Source: Acidobacteriota bacterium (GTDB taxonomy: Bacteria; Acidobacteriota; Terriglobia; Acidiferrales; UBA7541). Taken from it: 34,639 bases of DNA. The position numbers and the translations under genes are program-made. The stretch spans positions 13,836 to 48,474 of the forward strand of contig PKWH01000157.1 in the NCBI GenBank assembly GCA_003131985.1, given 5' to 3'. This document shows, piece by piece, positions 16,572 through 24,609 of this stretch. Numbering within the stretch: position 1 is the stretch's first letter; the number at the start of each line of letters is the position of its first letter. The notes beneath the pieces are model-generated. The model was given only the letters and a program-made list of their open reading frames with translations, did no database searches and was not told the origin of the DNA.

Positions 16572-17471
16572 GTGCCCACACCGCTCAAATTCAACGTTGC
16601 TCTGGTGCAGATGGCCGTCAGCGCCAAGGCCGCCGAAAACCTCGCGCGCGCCACATCTCGCATTGAAGAAGCCGCGCGCTCGGGCGCCCAGGTGGTCTGC
16701 CTCCCGGAACTTTTTCGCTCGCAATACTTCTGCCAGCGCGAAGACACCGCGAATTTTGAATTGGCGGAGGCCGTACCAGGGCCAACCACCGAAACGTTAG
16801 GGCGCGTGGCGCAAAAAACAAAAACTGTCATAGTCGCTCCGCTTTTCGAACGCCGAGCGCCCGGCATTTATCACAACAGCGCTGCGATCATTGACGCCGA
16901 TGGCCGCATCGCGGGTGTCTACCGCAAGATGCACATTCCCGACGACCCCGCTTATTACGAGAAGTTTTACTTCACGCCCGGAGATTTGGGCTTTCGCGCC
17001 TTTTCCACCAGCGCCGGCAAAATCGCTACGCTAATCTGCTGGGATCAGTGGTATCCGGAGGGAGCGCGCCTCGCTGCGCTCAATGGCGCATGCATCCTTT
17101 TCTATCCCACCGCGATCGGTTGGCATCCCAGCGAAAAAGCATCCAACGGCGAAGCGCAGCGTGATTCCTGGCGAACGATCCAGCGCAGCCATGCCATCGC
17201 CAACGGCCTCTACGTTGCGGCCGTCAATCGCGTGGGACACGAAACTCCCGCAGAAGGCGGAGCCGGCCTCGAATTCTGGGGCAGCTCATTCCTTTGCGAT
17301 CCCCAGGGAGTCGTCATCGCGGAAGCTTCCACCGACCGCGAAGAAATCTTGTACGGCGAAGTGGATCTCGCGCATCTGGAAGACGTTCGCCGCAATTGGC
17401 CCTTCTTGCGCGACCGCAGAATCGATGCCTACTCCGGCCTCGAACAACGTTTTCTTGACGAAAAGCCTTGA
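16572..17471 (+). CDS. aguB: N-carbamoylputrescine amidase
   Basis: This nitrilase-superfamily enzyme hydrolyses N-carbamoylputrescine to putrescine, ammonia and CO2. The Glu-Lys-Cys triad is visible: E46 in CLPELF, K119 in YRKMHIPDD and C156 in LICWDQWYPEGAR. FYFTPGDLGF and IGWHPSEK are typical of AguB. I place the start at GTG 16572, giving 299 aa, near the family length; the track start at 16275 lies inside the DUF2127 gene. The ribosome binding site for this GTG is poor, so the start is not certain. Its stop overlaps the aguA start, and the two enzymes act in sequence. Confidence 0.92.
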   Translation: MPTPLKFNVALVQMAVSAKAAENLARATSRIEEAARSGAQVVCLPELFRSQYFCQREDTANFELAEAVPGPTTETLGRVAQKTKTVIVAPLFERRAPGIYHNSAAIIDADGRIAGVYRKMHIPDDPAYYEKFYFTPGDLGFRAFSTSAGKIATLICWDQWYPEGARLAALNGACILFYPTAIGWHPSEKASNGEAQRDSWRTIQRSHAIANGLYVAAVNRVGHETPAEGGAGLEFWGSSFLCDPQGVVIAEASTDREEILYGEVDLAHLEDVRRNWPFLRDRRIDAYSGLEQRFLDEKP

Positions 17472-18568
17472 AGCCACCTCGCCGCATCGCCCGCTCCACC
17501 GAAGAAAATACCCCGGCGTCGCTTGGCTACCGCATGCCCGCCGAATGGGAACCTCACGAAGCTACATGGATCGGCTGGCCTCATAACGAAACTGACTGGC
17601 CCGGAAAGATTGCCCCCATCCACTGGGTTTATGGCGAGATCGTCCGCAAAATTGCTCCAGGCGAACTCGTTCGCATCCTGGTGAACTCAACCGCACACGA
17701 AGCGCAAGCGCGCAAAGTTTTGAAGAGTGCGGGCGTCAGCTTGGGCAGAGTGCAGTTTCTGCGATTCCCCACGAATAGAGGATGGACGCGCGATTTCGGC
17801 CCCATCTTCGTCAAACGCGCAAAGCCCCGCCCGGAAGTTGCCATCGCGCGGTTCCGCTTCAACGCCTGGGCGCGCTATCCTGACTGGAAAAAAGACGATG
17901 CGATTCCAGCACAAGCCGCGCGCCGGTTGAAAATGAAAATGTTCCGCGCACATCTCGGCGAACGTGGCGTGGTTCTCGAAGGCGGAAGCATCGACGTGAA
18001 CGGTTCCGGCACGCTGCTCACCACCGAAGAGTGCCTTCTCGATCAAAAACGCCAGGTCCGAAATCCCGGTTTCGATCGTAACCAGACCGAACTCGCGCTG
18101 CGGGAATATCTCGGCGTAAAAAATATTATATGGCTCGGCAAAGGAATCGCCGGCGACGACACGCACGGCCACGTCGATGATTTGTGCCGCTTTGTGAATC
18201 GAAGCACGGTCGTCCTTTGCCGCGAGAAAAATCCCCACGAGAAGAACTACCGCCCGCTCGAAGAAAATTGGGAACGCCTGCGCGGCGCAAAGCTGGAAGA
18301 CGGAAGCAGAATACACGCCATCGCGCTTCCGATGCCGTCACCTCTCTTTTTCAGCGGCGTGCGCCTCCCCGCCAGCTACGCGAACTTCTACATCTCGAAT
18401 TCTGCCGTGCTAGTACCCACTTTCGACGATGCCAACGACCGCGTAGCCCTCGGCATCATCAGCGATTTATTCCCCGCACGCTCCGTAGTCGGAATCCATT
18501 CCGTCGATTTAGTCTGGGGATTCGGCACCATCCACTGCCTAACGCAACAGCAGCCCGCTCACGCGTAA
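17468..18568 (+). CDS. aguA: Agmatine deiminase
   Basis: This 366-aa enzyme of the guanidino-group-modifying superfamily converts agmatine to N-carbamoylputrescine, the substrate of AguB. Conserved parts include RMPAEWEPHEATWIGWPHN, the RDFGPIF loop, VLEGGSIDVNG, DDTHGHVDD with its catalytic His/Asp, and the catalytic Cys near the end (GTIHCLTQQQ, about 357). The TTG at 17468 overlaps the aguB stop by four bases, indicating translational coupling. An ATG at about 17534 would remove only non-conserved residues, so the N-terminus is somewhat open. Confidence 0.93.
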   Translation: MKPPRRIARSTEENTPASLGYRMPAEWEPHEATWIGWPHNETDWPGKIAPIHWVYGEIVRKIAPGELVRILVNSTAHEAQARKVLKSAGVSLGRVQFLRFPTNRGWTRDFGPIFVKRAKPRPEVAIARFRFNAWARYPDWKKDDAIPAQAARRLKMKMFRAHLGERGVVLEGGSIDVNGSGTLLTTEECLLDQKRQVRNPGFDRNQTELALREYLGVKNIIWLGKGIAGDDTHGHVDDLCRFVNRSTVVLCREKNPHEKNYRPLEENWERLRGAKLEDGSRIHAIALPMPSPLFFSGVRLPASYANFYISNSAVLVPTFDDANDRVALGIISDLFPARSVVGIHSVDLVWGFGTIHCLTQQQPAHA

Positions 18569-18679
18569 ATTCGATCTAATTCGTTTGGTCCTCGGGGTTG
18601 GGAAGAAAGACAAAAGAAGATCGCCGGTCGGTATACAAAGTTCTCAGCGCGGGAACCCTCTAAGTATTAATCTTATAGG

Positions 18680-19156
18680 ATGAAAAAATCACGCCCGCGA
18701 AAAAAATCAGCCGAGACGGATGCAGCTGAAGACGAAACCTGCCTCTTCTGCAAAATCGTTTCGCGCGAACTCGAAGCCAAAATTATTTTCGAAGACGAAA
18801 TCTCCATGGCCTTCCTCGACGTTCGCCCGCTTTTCCCCGGCCACGTCTTGCTGATTCCGAAAGCGCACTACCCCACTTTGACGGATCTCCCCGCCGAACT
18901 GGTCGGACCGTTTTTCTCCAACGCTCAGATGCTTGCCCGCAAAGTGCAGGAGGCCGTGAAAGCTGAAGGCACCTTCGTCGCCATGAACAACGTCGTCAGC
19001 CAGAGCGTGCCGCATCTTCACGTCCACATCGTTCCCCGCAAACGCAGCGACGGTCTTCGCGGCTTCTTCTGGCCCCGCCGCCCCTACCAAGAAGGCGAAA
19101 TGCTCGCCCTCCACGAAGCGTTGCGTTCCGGGATCACCACAAGCGAAGACCGGTAA
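18680..19156 (+). CDS. HIT-family nucleotide-binding protein
   Basis: This 158-aa protein is a histidine-triad hydrolase or transferase. The triad is SVPHLHVHIVPR. An N-terminal CLFCKIV motif is typical of Hint-like members, which often bind zinc through Cys. Such enzymes act on nucleoside phosphoramidates or dinucleoside polyphosphates; the substrate here is unknown. The first 20 residues are Lys/Arg/Glu-rich and outside the domain. It is a stand-alone gene, about 110 bases after aguA. Confidence 0.92.
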   Translation: MKKSRPRKKSAETDAAEDETCLFCKIVSRELEAKIIFEDEISMAFLDVRPLFPGHVLLIPKAHYPTLTDLPAELVGPFFSNAQMLARKVQEAVKAEGTFVAMNNVVSQSVPHLHVHIVPRKRSDGLRGFFWPRRPYQEGEMLALHEALRSGITTSEDR

Positions 19157-19362
19157 CCGCCGTTCAGCCGACTCAGTCCGTAACCGCGTCCACCCCACTT
19201 CCTTCGAGAGATACGAGCCCTTCATACCCCGAAGGGTTCGTTACCCGCACAGTTCAAGGGATCGAAGTAGTGAACCGTTGGCGTGGTACTATCTGCCCGG
19301 CTGTCGTGTCACACAACATTATCAAGGCCGAAAGGCCCTCGCCTGTCGGAGGGTTGTGTAGG
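19157..19362. other. Non-coding stretch before the fluoride-response promoter
   Basis: I see no gene here. It contains small hairpins (for example GGCCGAAAGGCC near 19326) without a T-run. It separates the HIT gene from the promoter and riboswitch of the fluoride operon. Confidence 0.5.
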
Positions 19363-19390
19363 TTGACTTGGGAATGATTCTTGTTATGCT
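19363..19390 (+). promoter_or_regulatory. Sigma-70 promoter of the fluoride operon
   Basis: TTGACT (19363-19368) and TATGCT (19385-19390) are separated by 16 bases. Transcription would start near 19397, just before the riboswitch aptamer, so the whole aptamer would be transcribed. Confidence 0.65.
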
Positions 19391-19399
19391 AATCAAAGA

Positions 19400-19458
19400 G
19401 GGGAAGGAGTTCGCCCTTAACCGCTGTCCCTTCAATGCCGGGACAGATGATGACTCCT
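19400..19458 (+). promoter_or_regulatory. Fluoride riboswitch (crcB motif)
   Basis: The stretch fits the crcB-motif aptamer: GGGG-AAGGAGTT-CGCCC, then the AACCGC joining segment, a stem TGTCCC (19425-19430) with GGGACA (19440-19445), and GATGATGACTCCT. GGAGT (19406-19410) can pair with ACTCC (19453-19457). These elements occur in the family order. The RNA binds fluoride and turns on downstream genes. A perfect palindrome, GACAAGGATCCTTGTC (19459-19474), follows directly and may belong to the expression platform. A crcB gene is in the same operon, which strongly supports the call. Confidence 0.88.
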
Positions 19459-19529
19459 GACAAGGATCCTTGTCGCGGAGCCATGTCCCCGGCAACGATT
19501 CCACAACAGAGATAGAAGCGAGGGCTGAC

Positions 19530-20729
19530 ATGCAGAATGTCTGGGCACTAGCTTCCTTGTGGGTCGGACTAGCGCTCGTCGCTACCCTCTTGGCGATCTG
19601 GTTCAAGATTTCCACCGCACTAACGGAAATCGTCGTCGGGACCGTCGCTCAATTGTTCATCGGTGCCCTAGTCGGCACGGCCGGACTGGGTGCGAAGTCC
19701 GAGTGGATCACGTTTCTTGCGGGAACGGGAGCCATCGTTCTGACATTTCTAGCCGGGGCGGAGCTCGATCCCGTGATTTTTCGCACGAAGTGGAAAGAAG
19801 CGATGGTGGTCGGACTCGTTGGATTCTTCGGACCGTTCTTCGGCTGTACTGCAATTGCGCATTTCGTTCTGCACTGGACGACAAAATCGAGTTGGTTGGC
19901 TGGTGTGGCGCTCTCCACAACCTCTGTGGCAGTCGTTTACGCGGTGATGTTAGAACTCGGACTTAACAAGACGGACTTCGGAAAAGCCATTCTCGCGGCC
20001 TGCTTCGTCAACGATTTAGGTACAGTCATCGCATTAGGACTTATATTTTCACCGTTTACGATTCGCACGCTCGTCTTCCTGGTGGTGAGCATACTTGTTT
20101 TCTTTGTTCTGCCTTTCATCACGCCCAAGTTCTTTCAGCATTACGGCGGGCGTGTCTCCGAGCTTGAAGCGAAATACATCCTCTTCCTGCTATTCGCGAT
20201 GGGCGGCTTGGCGGTTTGGGCCGGCAGCGAGGCGGTATTGCCTGCTTACGTGATCGGAATGGTCCTGGCCGGCACGGTCGGAAAGGACCACATCCTCATT
20301 CGGCGTCTTCGGACACTTACTTTCGGTCTGCTGACTCCATTTTATTTCATCCGAGCCGGATCATTCGTATCGATTCCTGTTCTGATCGCCGCGCCGCTCG
20401 TGTTCGCGATTCTCTTCGCCTCCAAAATGATATCTAAGATTGCAGGTCTGCTTCCGACTGTTAAAGCATTCAAGTATCAGCGCGAGGAAGGTCTTTATTA
20501 CACATTGATGATGTCAACCGGTCTGACTTTTGGCACCATCTCAGCACTCTTCGGTCTCGGCCACGGAATTATTGATCAAGCGCAGTATTCGCATCTTGTC
20601 GCCACGGTGATCGCGAGCGCCGTCATTCCAACAATGTTCGCTAACGCATGGTTTATGCCACGGCATCTTCTGCCAAGATCGGAAAAGGACGAACAGGTGA
20701 AGGAAGCAAGCGCCGTGCCCACGGCTTGA
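19530..20729 (+). CDS. CPA-family cation/proton antiporter in a fluoride operon
   Basis: This 399-aa polytopic protein has about 12 hydrophobic segments. Family motifs include FLAGAELDPVIFR, ALSTTSVAVVYAVM and AACFVNDLGTV. The ND pair in the last is seen in electroneutral-type members; electrogenic ones have DD. The track starts at TTG 19470 inside the riboswitch palindrome. ATG 19530 behind GAGGG gives a protein that begins close to the first membrane helix. Antiporter genes of related type are known under fluoride riboswitches. Here it would help ion or pH balance, or move fluoride-linked ions; the exact substrate is not visible. Confidence 0.87.
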   Translation: MQNVWALASLWVGLALVATLLAIWFKISTALTEIVVGTVAQLFIGALVGTAGLGAKSEWITFLAGTGAIVLTFLAGAELDPVIFRTKWKEAMVVGLVGFFGPFFGCTAIAHFVLHWTTKSSWLAGVALSTTSVAVVYAVMLELGLNKTDFGKAILAACFVNDLGTVIALGLIFSPFTIRTLVFLVVSILVFFVLPFITPKFFQHYGGRVSELEAKYILFLLFAMGGLAVWAGSEAVLPAYVIGMVLAGTVGKDHILIRRLRTLTFGLLTPFYFIRAGSFVSIPVLIAAPLVFAILFASKMISKIAGLLPTVKAFKYQREEGLYYTLMMSTGLTFGTISALFGLGHGIIDQAQYSHLVATVIASAVIPTMFANAWFMPRHLLPRSEKDEQVKEASAVPTA

Positions 20730-20761
20730 GGATATGTGAGGGAGAGAATAGGCTCATTCAT

Positions 20762-21139
20762 ATGACCAAATACTTGATGGTGGCAATTGGCGGAGCTCTA
20801 GGATCCGTTTTGCGTTTTTGGGTGGGAACCCATGTGAGCAATCGGTTCGGCACCCGTTTTCTGGCGGGCACGTTCGTCATCAACATGACAGCGTGCTTTC
20901 TGATTGGTTTCATCGTCACACTTCTGGCGGCAAAGACGAACTGGAGCCCGAATTGGAGATATCTGATTCCGATCGGGTTTATCGGTGGTTACAGCACGTT
21001 TTCCACATTCGAGTATGAAACCTTTCGCGTCTTCCAGGAGGGCGAACTTCTCATTGCCGGTTTAAACGTGGTCCTCAGCATCGTTGTAGGTTTCGTCTCA
21101 GTTTGGTTGGGTGTGATTACCGGGAGGACAATCGCATGA
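20762..21139 (+). CDS. crcB: Fluoride channel/exporter CrcB (Fluc)
   Basis: This small four-helix protein of 125 aa expels fluoride from the cytoplasm as a dual-topology dimer. Hallmarks are IGGALGSVLRF at the N-terminus, GTFVINMTACFLIGF, and the GFIGGYSTFSTFEYE motif that lines the pore and the central sodium site. I use ATG 20762; the track's 20648 start runs into the antiporter gene. It lies 32 bases after the antiporter, in the riboswitch-controlled operon. Confidence 0.95.
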   Translation: MTKYLMVAIGGALGSVLRFWVGTHVSNRFGTRFLAGTFVINMTACFLIGFIVTLLAAKTNWSPNWRYLIPIGFIGGYSTFSTFEYETFRVFQEGELLIAGLNVVLSIVVGFVSVWLGVITGRTIA

Positions 21140-21252
21140 AAGTGAGATCTTCTTCTTGAATCATGTGAAAGACGCGGATCTGGCGGTGGTGTACTGGGCC
21201 ATGCTGCCGAGTTTCTAGTCGCCCAAAGAGGGATTCTGGATTAGGAGGAGAC

Positions 21253-21987
21253 ATGCTCAAAGCCGGACCAGCCAAGAAGGTCACTATATATGTTGGCGAA
21301 GACCATCAATACCACGGGCAGTCAGATTATTCGGCAATTCTCGACTTTCTGTTCTATCGCGGCGTCTCAGGGGCAAATGTGATGCGTGGCGTCGCAGGGT
21401 TCGGGGCCGATCATCACATGCATACAACACGGATCGTGGTGCTCACGGAAAACCTGCCCATGAAAATAGAATTTATCGAATCGGCGGAAAAAGTCGAGGA
21501 ACTACTGCCAAAGTTGCATGAAATGGTTGGCACGGGATTGATAGAAATCCAAGATACGACTGTAGTGAAGCCGTCCGAAGCGTCCAATAAGAGAGAAACA
21601 CAGGTTTCGACTCCGTCGCTTAGACGCGAAGGAAGGGCCAAGCTGATGCGGATTTTCGTGGGCGAGAACGACAAATGGCACGATAAGCCTTTGCACAAGG
21701 CTTTGATCGAGAGCATGCGCGCCAACGATATTGCTGGAGTGACGGTCTACCAAGGAGTTTTGGGCTACGGTGCGAACAGGCGTATTCACAAAGAGACAGC
21801 GCTAAACCTCTCGCACGACCGGCCGATGATGCTATCGGTGGTGGACAGTGAAGAAAAACTTCGAGCGTATTTCCCGATTCTGGACAGCATGGTTCAGCAA
21901 GGCCTTGTCGTCCTGTCCGACGTTGACATCATCAAATACACGCATAACTACCAAGAGGAAGAGAGAAGGAAGGAGGCACGGCAATGA
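21253..21987 (+). CDS. Tandem DUF190 protein (two domains)
   Basis: This 244-aa protein is two DUF190 (PII-like) domains in one chain. The first begins VTIYVGEDHQYHGQSDYSAI and the second LMRIFVGENDKWHDKPLHKAL, joined by a Ser/Thr/Arg-rich linker near residues 110-130. Both have the GVxGYGA/GVAGFGA-type loop. GGAGGAG precedes the ATG. DUF190 genes are often beside crcB, and their role is unsettled; a regulatory or ligand-binding PII-like role is plausible. The stop overlaps the next DUF190 gene by four bases. Confidence 0.88.
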   Translation: MLKAGPAKKVTIYVGEDHQYHGQSDYSAILDFLFYRGVSGANVMRGVAGFGADHHMHTTRIVVLTENLPMKIEFIESAEKVEELLPKLHEMVGTGLIEIQDTTVVKPSEASNKRETQVSTPSLRREGRAKLMRIFVGENDKWHDKPLHKALIESMRANDIAGVTVYQGVLGYGANRRIHKETALNLSHDRPMMLSVVDSEEKLRAYFPILDSMVQQGLVVLSDVDIIKYTHNYQEEERRKEARQ

Positions 21988-22331
21988 AGCTCGCGGGTAA
22001 AGCCAAAATGCTGCGCATTCATTTCGGCGAGGACGACAAGTGGAAAGACAAACCACTTTACCGTGCCATTGTCGAGAAATGCCGGGAACTAGACATCGCC
22101 GGTGCTACGGTGTTCCGAGGCATCGAAGGGTATGGCGCCAGTACACTGATTCACCGTACCCATCTACTGTCGTTCTCTTCGGACGCCCCAATTATGGTCA
22201 GCGTGATCGATTCCGAGGACAAGATACAAGCCCTGATTCCATTTCTAGACCAGATGGTGGATGAGGGCTTAATTGCTATGTCGGAAGTCGAAGTCATCAA
22301 GTACGTGCATCAAGATGGTGCACGCTCGTAA
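21984..22331 (+). CDS. DUF190 family protein (single domain)
   Basis: This 115-aa protein is a single DUF190 domain (MLRIHFGEDDKWKDKPLYRAI, ATVFRGIEGYGAST, APIMVSVIDSEDKI). It is closer to the second domain of the preceding protein than to the first. The ATG overlaps the upstream stop (ATGA), so expression is likely coupled. It ends the fluoride-response operon; I see no clear terminator behind it. Confidence 0.9.
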   Translation: MKLAGKAKMLRIHFGEDDKWKDKPLYRAIVEKCRELDIAGATVFRGIEGYGASTLIHRTHLLSFSSDAPIMVSVIDSEDKIQALIPFLDQMVDEGLIAMSEVEVIKYVHQDGARS

Positions 22332-22717
22332 TCCGTTGACGGTTGCGACATGGACGTTACTTCGGGGCTGCAAAGTCGGAATCGAGGGCGGCATGAGAAC
22401 ACCTTGCTCATCGCTGGGAATCTGAGTCTACAGGCCTACTGGTGATACCCAGTCTGTCCTCCAACCGCGGAGCATCGCCTGAGCGGACTAGCTTTACAGA
22501 AAACCAATTAACCTAATGCCCCGCAGTATGAACCGGAATGACGACGCGAGCAGCAGTCATCATCGTGGTTCTACACGCGAGTGGTGCCGTTCACTCTAAC
22601 CATTCGCCGACTCACCTCGCGGGTTCTGGCTTGCGCGTCCGCCCTCGTCGTCGCTCTTTCGTGGTTGGCGACACAACCCACTCCGCCAGACCAATTTTCC
22701 CGAGTAATTTCAACACA
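22332..22717. other. Non-coding stretch after the fluoride operon
   Basis: I see no supportable gene, RNA or terminator. The track ORF at 22538 reads through it, but that N-terminal part looks non-coding (see the TPR gene). Confidence 0.5.
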
Positions 22718-22746
22718 TTGACGCGCCTCTGCGACTTTGCTATGTT
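22718..22746 (+). promoter_or_regulatory. Sigma-70 promoter of the TPR gene
   Basis: TTGACG (22718-22723) and TATGTT (22741-22746) have an ideal 17-base spacer. The predicted start of transcription is near 22753, about 20 bases before GTG 22775. This rules out the longer track start at 22538. Confidence 0.65.
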
Positions 22747-22774
22747 CGCGCATGAAGTTTTTTGGAGGCTGCCA

Positions 22775-23389
22775 GTGAAGCGTCGCACGATCCGCACCTC
22801 AGCAGGGTCGCGAAATAGCCACAAGCTACTGAAAAGGAAGACGTTAAAGGCATCCTCGAAGAAGAGCGCTCTGCCCCCCGATCCCGACGCGCCCGCCAAG
22901 CAGGCGCAAATGAAGTTTTACGAGGAAGCATTGAAGTTTTTCCAGCAGCAGAAGTTCGCCCGCGCCAAGCAATCGCTTGAGCGCGTTTTGGAAGGTCCCA
23001 GCAAAGAACTCGGCGACCGCGCGCAAGTTCACCTTCGTATTTGCGAACAGCGAATCACGCGTCCGCCAGTTCCGGCGGTGAAATCCGCCGAAGAACATTA
23101 CACGCAAGGGATCGCGTTGATGAATCTTGGCCGCTGGGACGAAGCTCGCGAGCATCTCGACCGCGCGCGCAAAGCCGCGCCGAAAGCTGACCACATCGTT
23201 TACGCCATGGCCGCGCTCGATTGTCTGACTGGCGAGGCGGAATCCGCGATGCAAAATTTGAAAGTCGCAATTCAATTGCGTCCCGAGAATCGTTACCACG
23301 CACGCAACGACGAAGATTTTTCTTTCTTGCAGGAAGACCCACGCTTCACCGAGTTGCTCTACCCGGAGCGAGACGGCTCTGCAAACTAA
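22775..23389 (+). CDS. TPR-repeat protein of unknown function
   Basis: This 204-aa protein starts with a Lys/Arg-rich stretch (VKRRTIRTSAGSRNSHKLLK) and continues with helical repeats of tetratricopeptide type: YEEALKFFQQQKFARAKQSLERVL, HYTQGIALMNLGRWDEAREHLDRARKAAP, and a third unit ending LRPENRYHARNDEDF. TPR domains bind other proteins. GTG 22775 follows GGAGG by 7 bases and sits behind a good promoter. It precedes yvcK by 15 bases, so the two are probably co-transcribed. The partner is unknown. Confidence 0.82.
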   Translation: MKRRTIRTSAGSRNSHKLLKRKTLKASSKKSALPPDPDAPAKQAQMKFYEEALKFFQQQKFARAKQSLERVLEGPSKELGDRAQVHLRICEQRITRPPVPAVKSAEEHYTQGIALMNLGRWDEAREHLDRARKAAPKADHIVYAMAALDCLTGEAESAMQNLKVAIQLRPENRYHARNDEDFSFLQEDPRFTELLYPERDGSAN

Positions 23390-23404
23390 TCCTCCGCGAT
23401 TCCC

Positions 23405-24427
23405 GTGAAAAAATCTTCGCAGCAGCGTTCCCGGCCCGTTCGCATTGTCGCTCTCGGAGGAGGCACCGGCCTCTCCACCGTTCTCCGCGGACTGAAAGAA
23501 TATGTCGCCTCACCAAAAAAAGAAAAAGAACGCCGGCCGATCGCGGACCTCGCCGCGGTAGTCACAGTCACCGATGACGGCGGCAGTTCCGGCCGCTTAC
23601 GCCGTGAATACCGTGTTCTCCCTCCTGGAGACATACGCAACTGCATGGTAGCCCTTTCGAAAGACGAGCACCTCCTCGGAAAACTTTTTCAGTATCGATT
23701 TCCCGCCGGACGCGGTCTCGCCGGGCACAGTTTTGGAAATCTTTTTCTCACCGCGCTGACAAACGTTACCGGAGATTTCCCGGAAGCCGTGCGCGTGTCG
23801 GCGCAAGTCCTGGCCATTCGCGGACGGATTTTCCCCTCCACGGCGCAGAACGTGACCCTGGTAGCGGAGCTGGAGGATGGAACCGTGGTTCACGGCGAGA
23901 CGAATATTTCGCACTCGCGAAAACCCATTCGCAAAATCCGGTTGGTGCCCCGCCGCGTTCGCGCGCTTCCAGAAGTTTTGGAAGCAATCCGCTCTGCCGA
24001 TTTGATTTTGGTGGGACCGGGCTCGCTCTACACCAGCATTATTCCAAACCTCTTGATCGATAAGGTTGTGCAAGCAATCAAGCGCTCGCGTGCAACGTGC
24101 GTGTACATCGCTAACCTGATGACACAGCCGGGCGAAACGCAGAATTACTCCGTCGCCGATCACGTCCGCGCAATTTACGATCATACGCGCGAGGGTCTTT
24201 TCGATTTTGTGGTGATCAATCGCTCACGCGTTCCTGCGAAAGAGCTGCGGCGCTATCGCACGCAGAACGCCGAGCCGGTGGATCCGTCGTTTGCTGAACT
24301 GAAGCGCATGGGATTGGCTTACGTTACGGGCGACCTCTTACAGCACCGCGGAGTTGTTCGGCACGATCAGAAGCGGCTGACCCGGCTTTTGTTGGATGAG
24401 TTCGTAAAGCGCGGCCCGAGTTATTGA
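23405..24427 (+). CDS. yvcK: YvcK-type gluconeogenesis factor (CofD-like fold)
   Basis: This 340-aa cytoplasmic protein begins with the family signature IVALGGGTGLSTVLRGLK. It continues with VTVTDDGGSSGRLRREYRVLPPGDIRNCMVAL and later LVGPGSLYTSIIPNLLI and IANLMTQPGET. YvcK/YbhK proteins bind UDP-sugars and influence cell shape and growth on gluconeogenic carbon sources; the fold resembles CofD, a lactate transferase of F420 synthesis. No F420 genes are nearby. It starts at GTG 23405. A 12-residue Lys/Glu-rich insert follows the first motif. Confidence 0.92.
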   Translation: MKKSSQQRSRPVRIVALGGGTGLSTVLRGLKEYVASPKKEKERRPIADLAAVVTVTDDGGSSGRLRREYRVLPPGDIRNCMVALSKDEHLLGKLFQYRFPAGRGLAGHSFGNLFLTALTNVTGDFPEAVRVSAQVLAIRGRIFPSTAQNVTLVAELEDGTVVHGETNISHSRKPIRKIRLVPRRVRALPEVLEAIRSADLILVGPGSLYTSIIPNLLIDKVVQAIKRSRATCVYIANLMTQPGETQNYSVADHVRAIYDHTREGLFDFVVINRSRVPAKELRRYRTQNAEPVDPSFAELKRMGLAYVTGDLLQHRGVVRHDQKRLTRLLLDEFVKRGPSY

Positions 24428-24474
24428 GCGGGCTCAGCAATCGGGCGCGGAACCCAAAATCGTAAATGCTTTTC

Positions 24475-24503
24475 TTGCACCTGTTTGCCGGTGTTCGTAT
24501 ACT
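24475..24503 (+). promoter_or_regulatory. Sigma-70 promoter of the glutamate dehydrogenase gene
   Basis: TTGCAC (24475-24480) and TATACT (24498-24503) are 17 bases apart. The leader before the ATG at 24610 would be about 100 bases. Confidence 0.65.
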
Positions 24504-24609
24504 GACCGCCGCTATGCCCAAGGCGTTGAGATGCGGAGCGAGGATTGCCAGCCGTTAGTCGAGGGCTTTAATAAAACTTCATAGTCTTTGAGCGATTCTG
24601 GAGGTTGTC

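Noticed and set aside
22538-22774. Extended N-terminus of the TPR ORF
   Set aside because: A sigma-70 promoter and a GTG with GGAGG lie inside it, and the residues look random.
24514-24558. 14-aa frame in the leader of the glutamate dehydrogenase gene
   Set aside because: It could be a leader peptide, but it has no clear ribosome binding site, codon bias or hairpin pair indicating attenuation.
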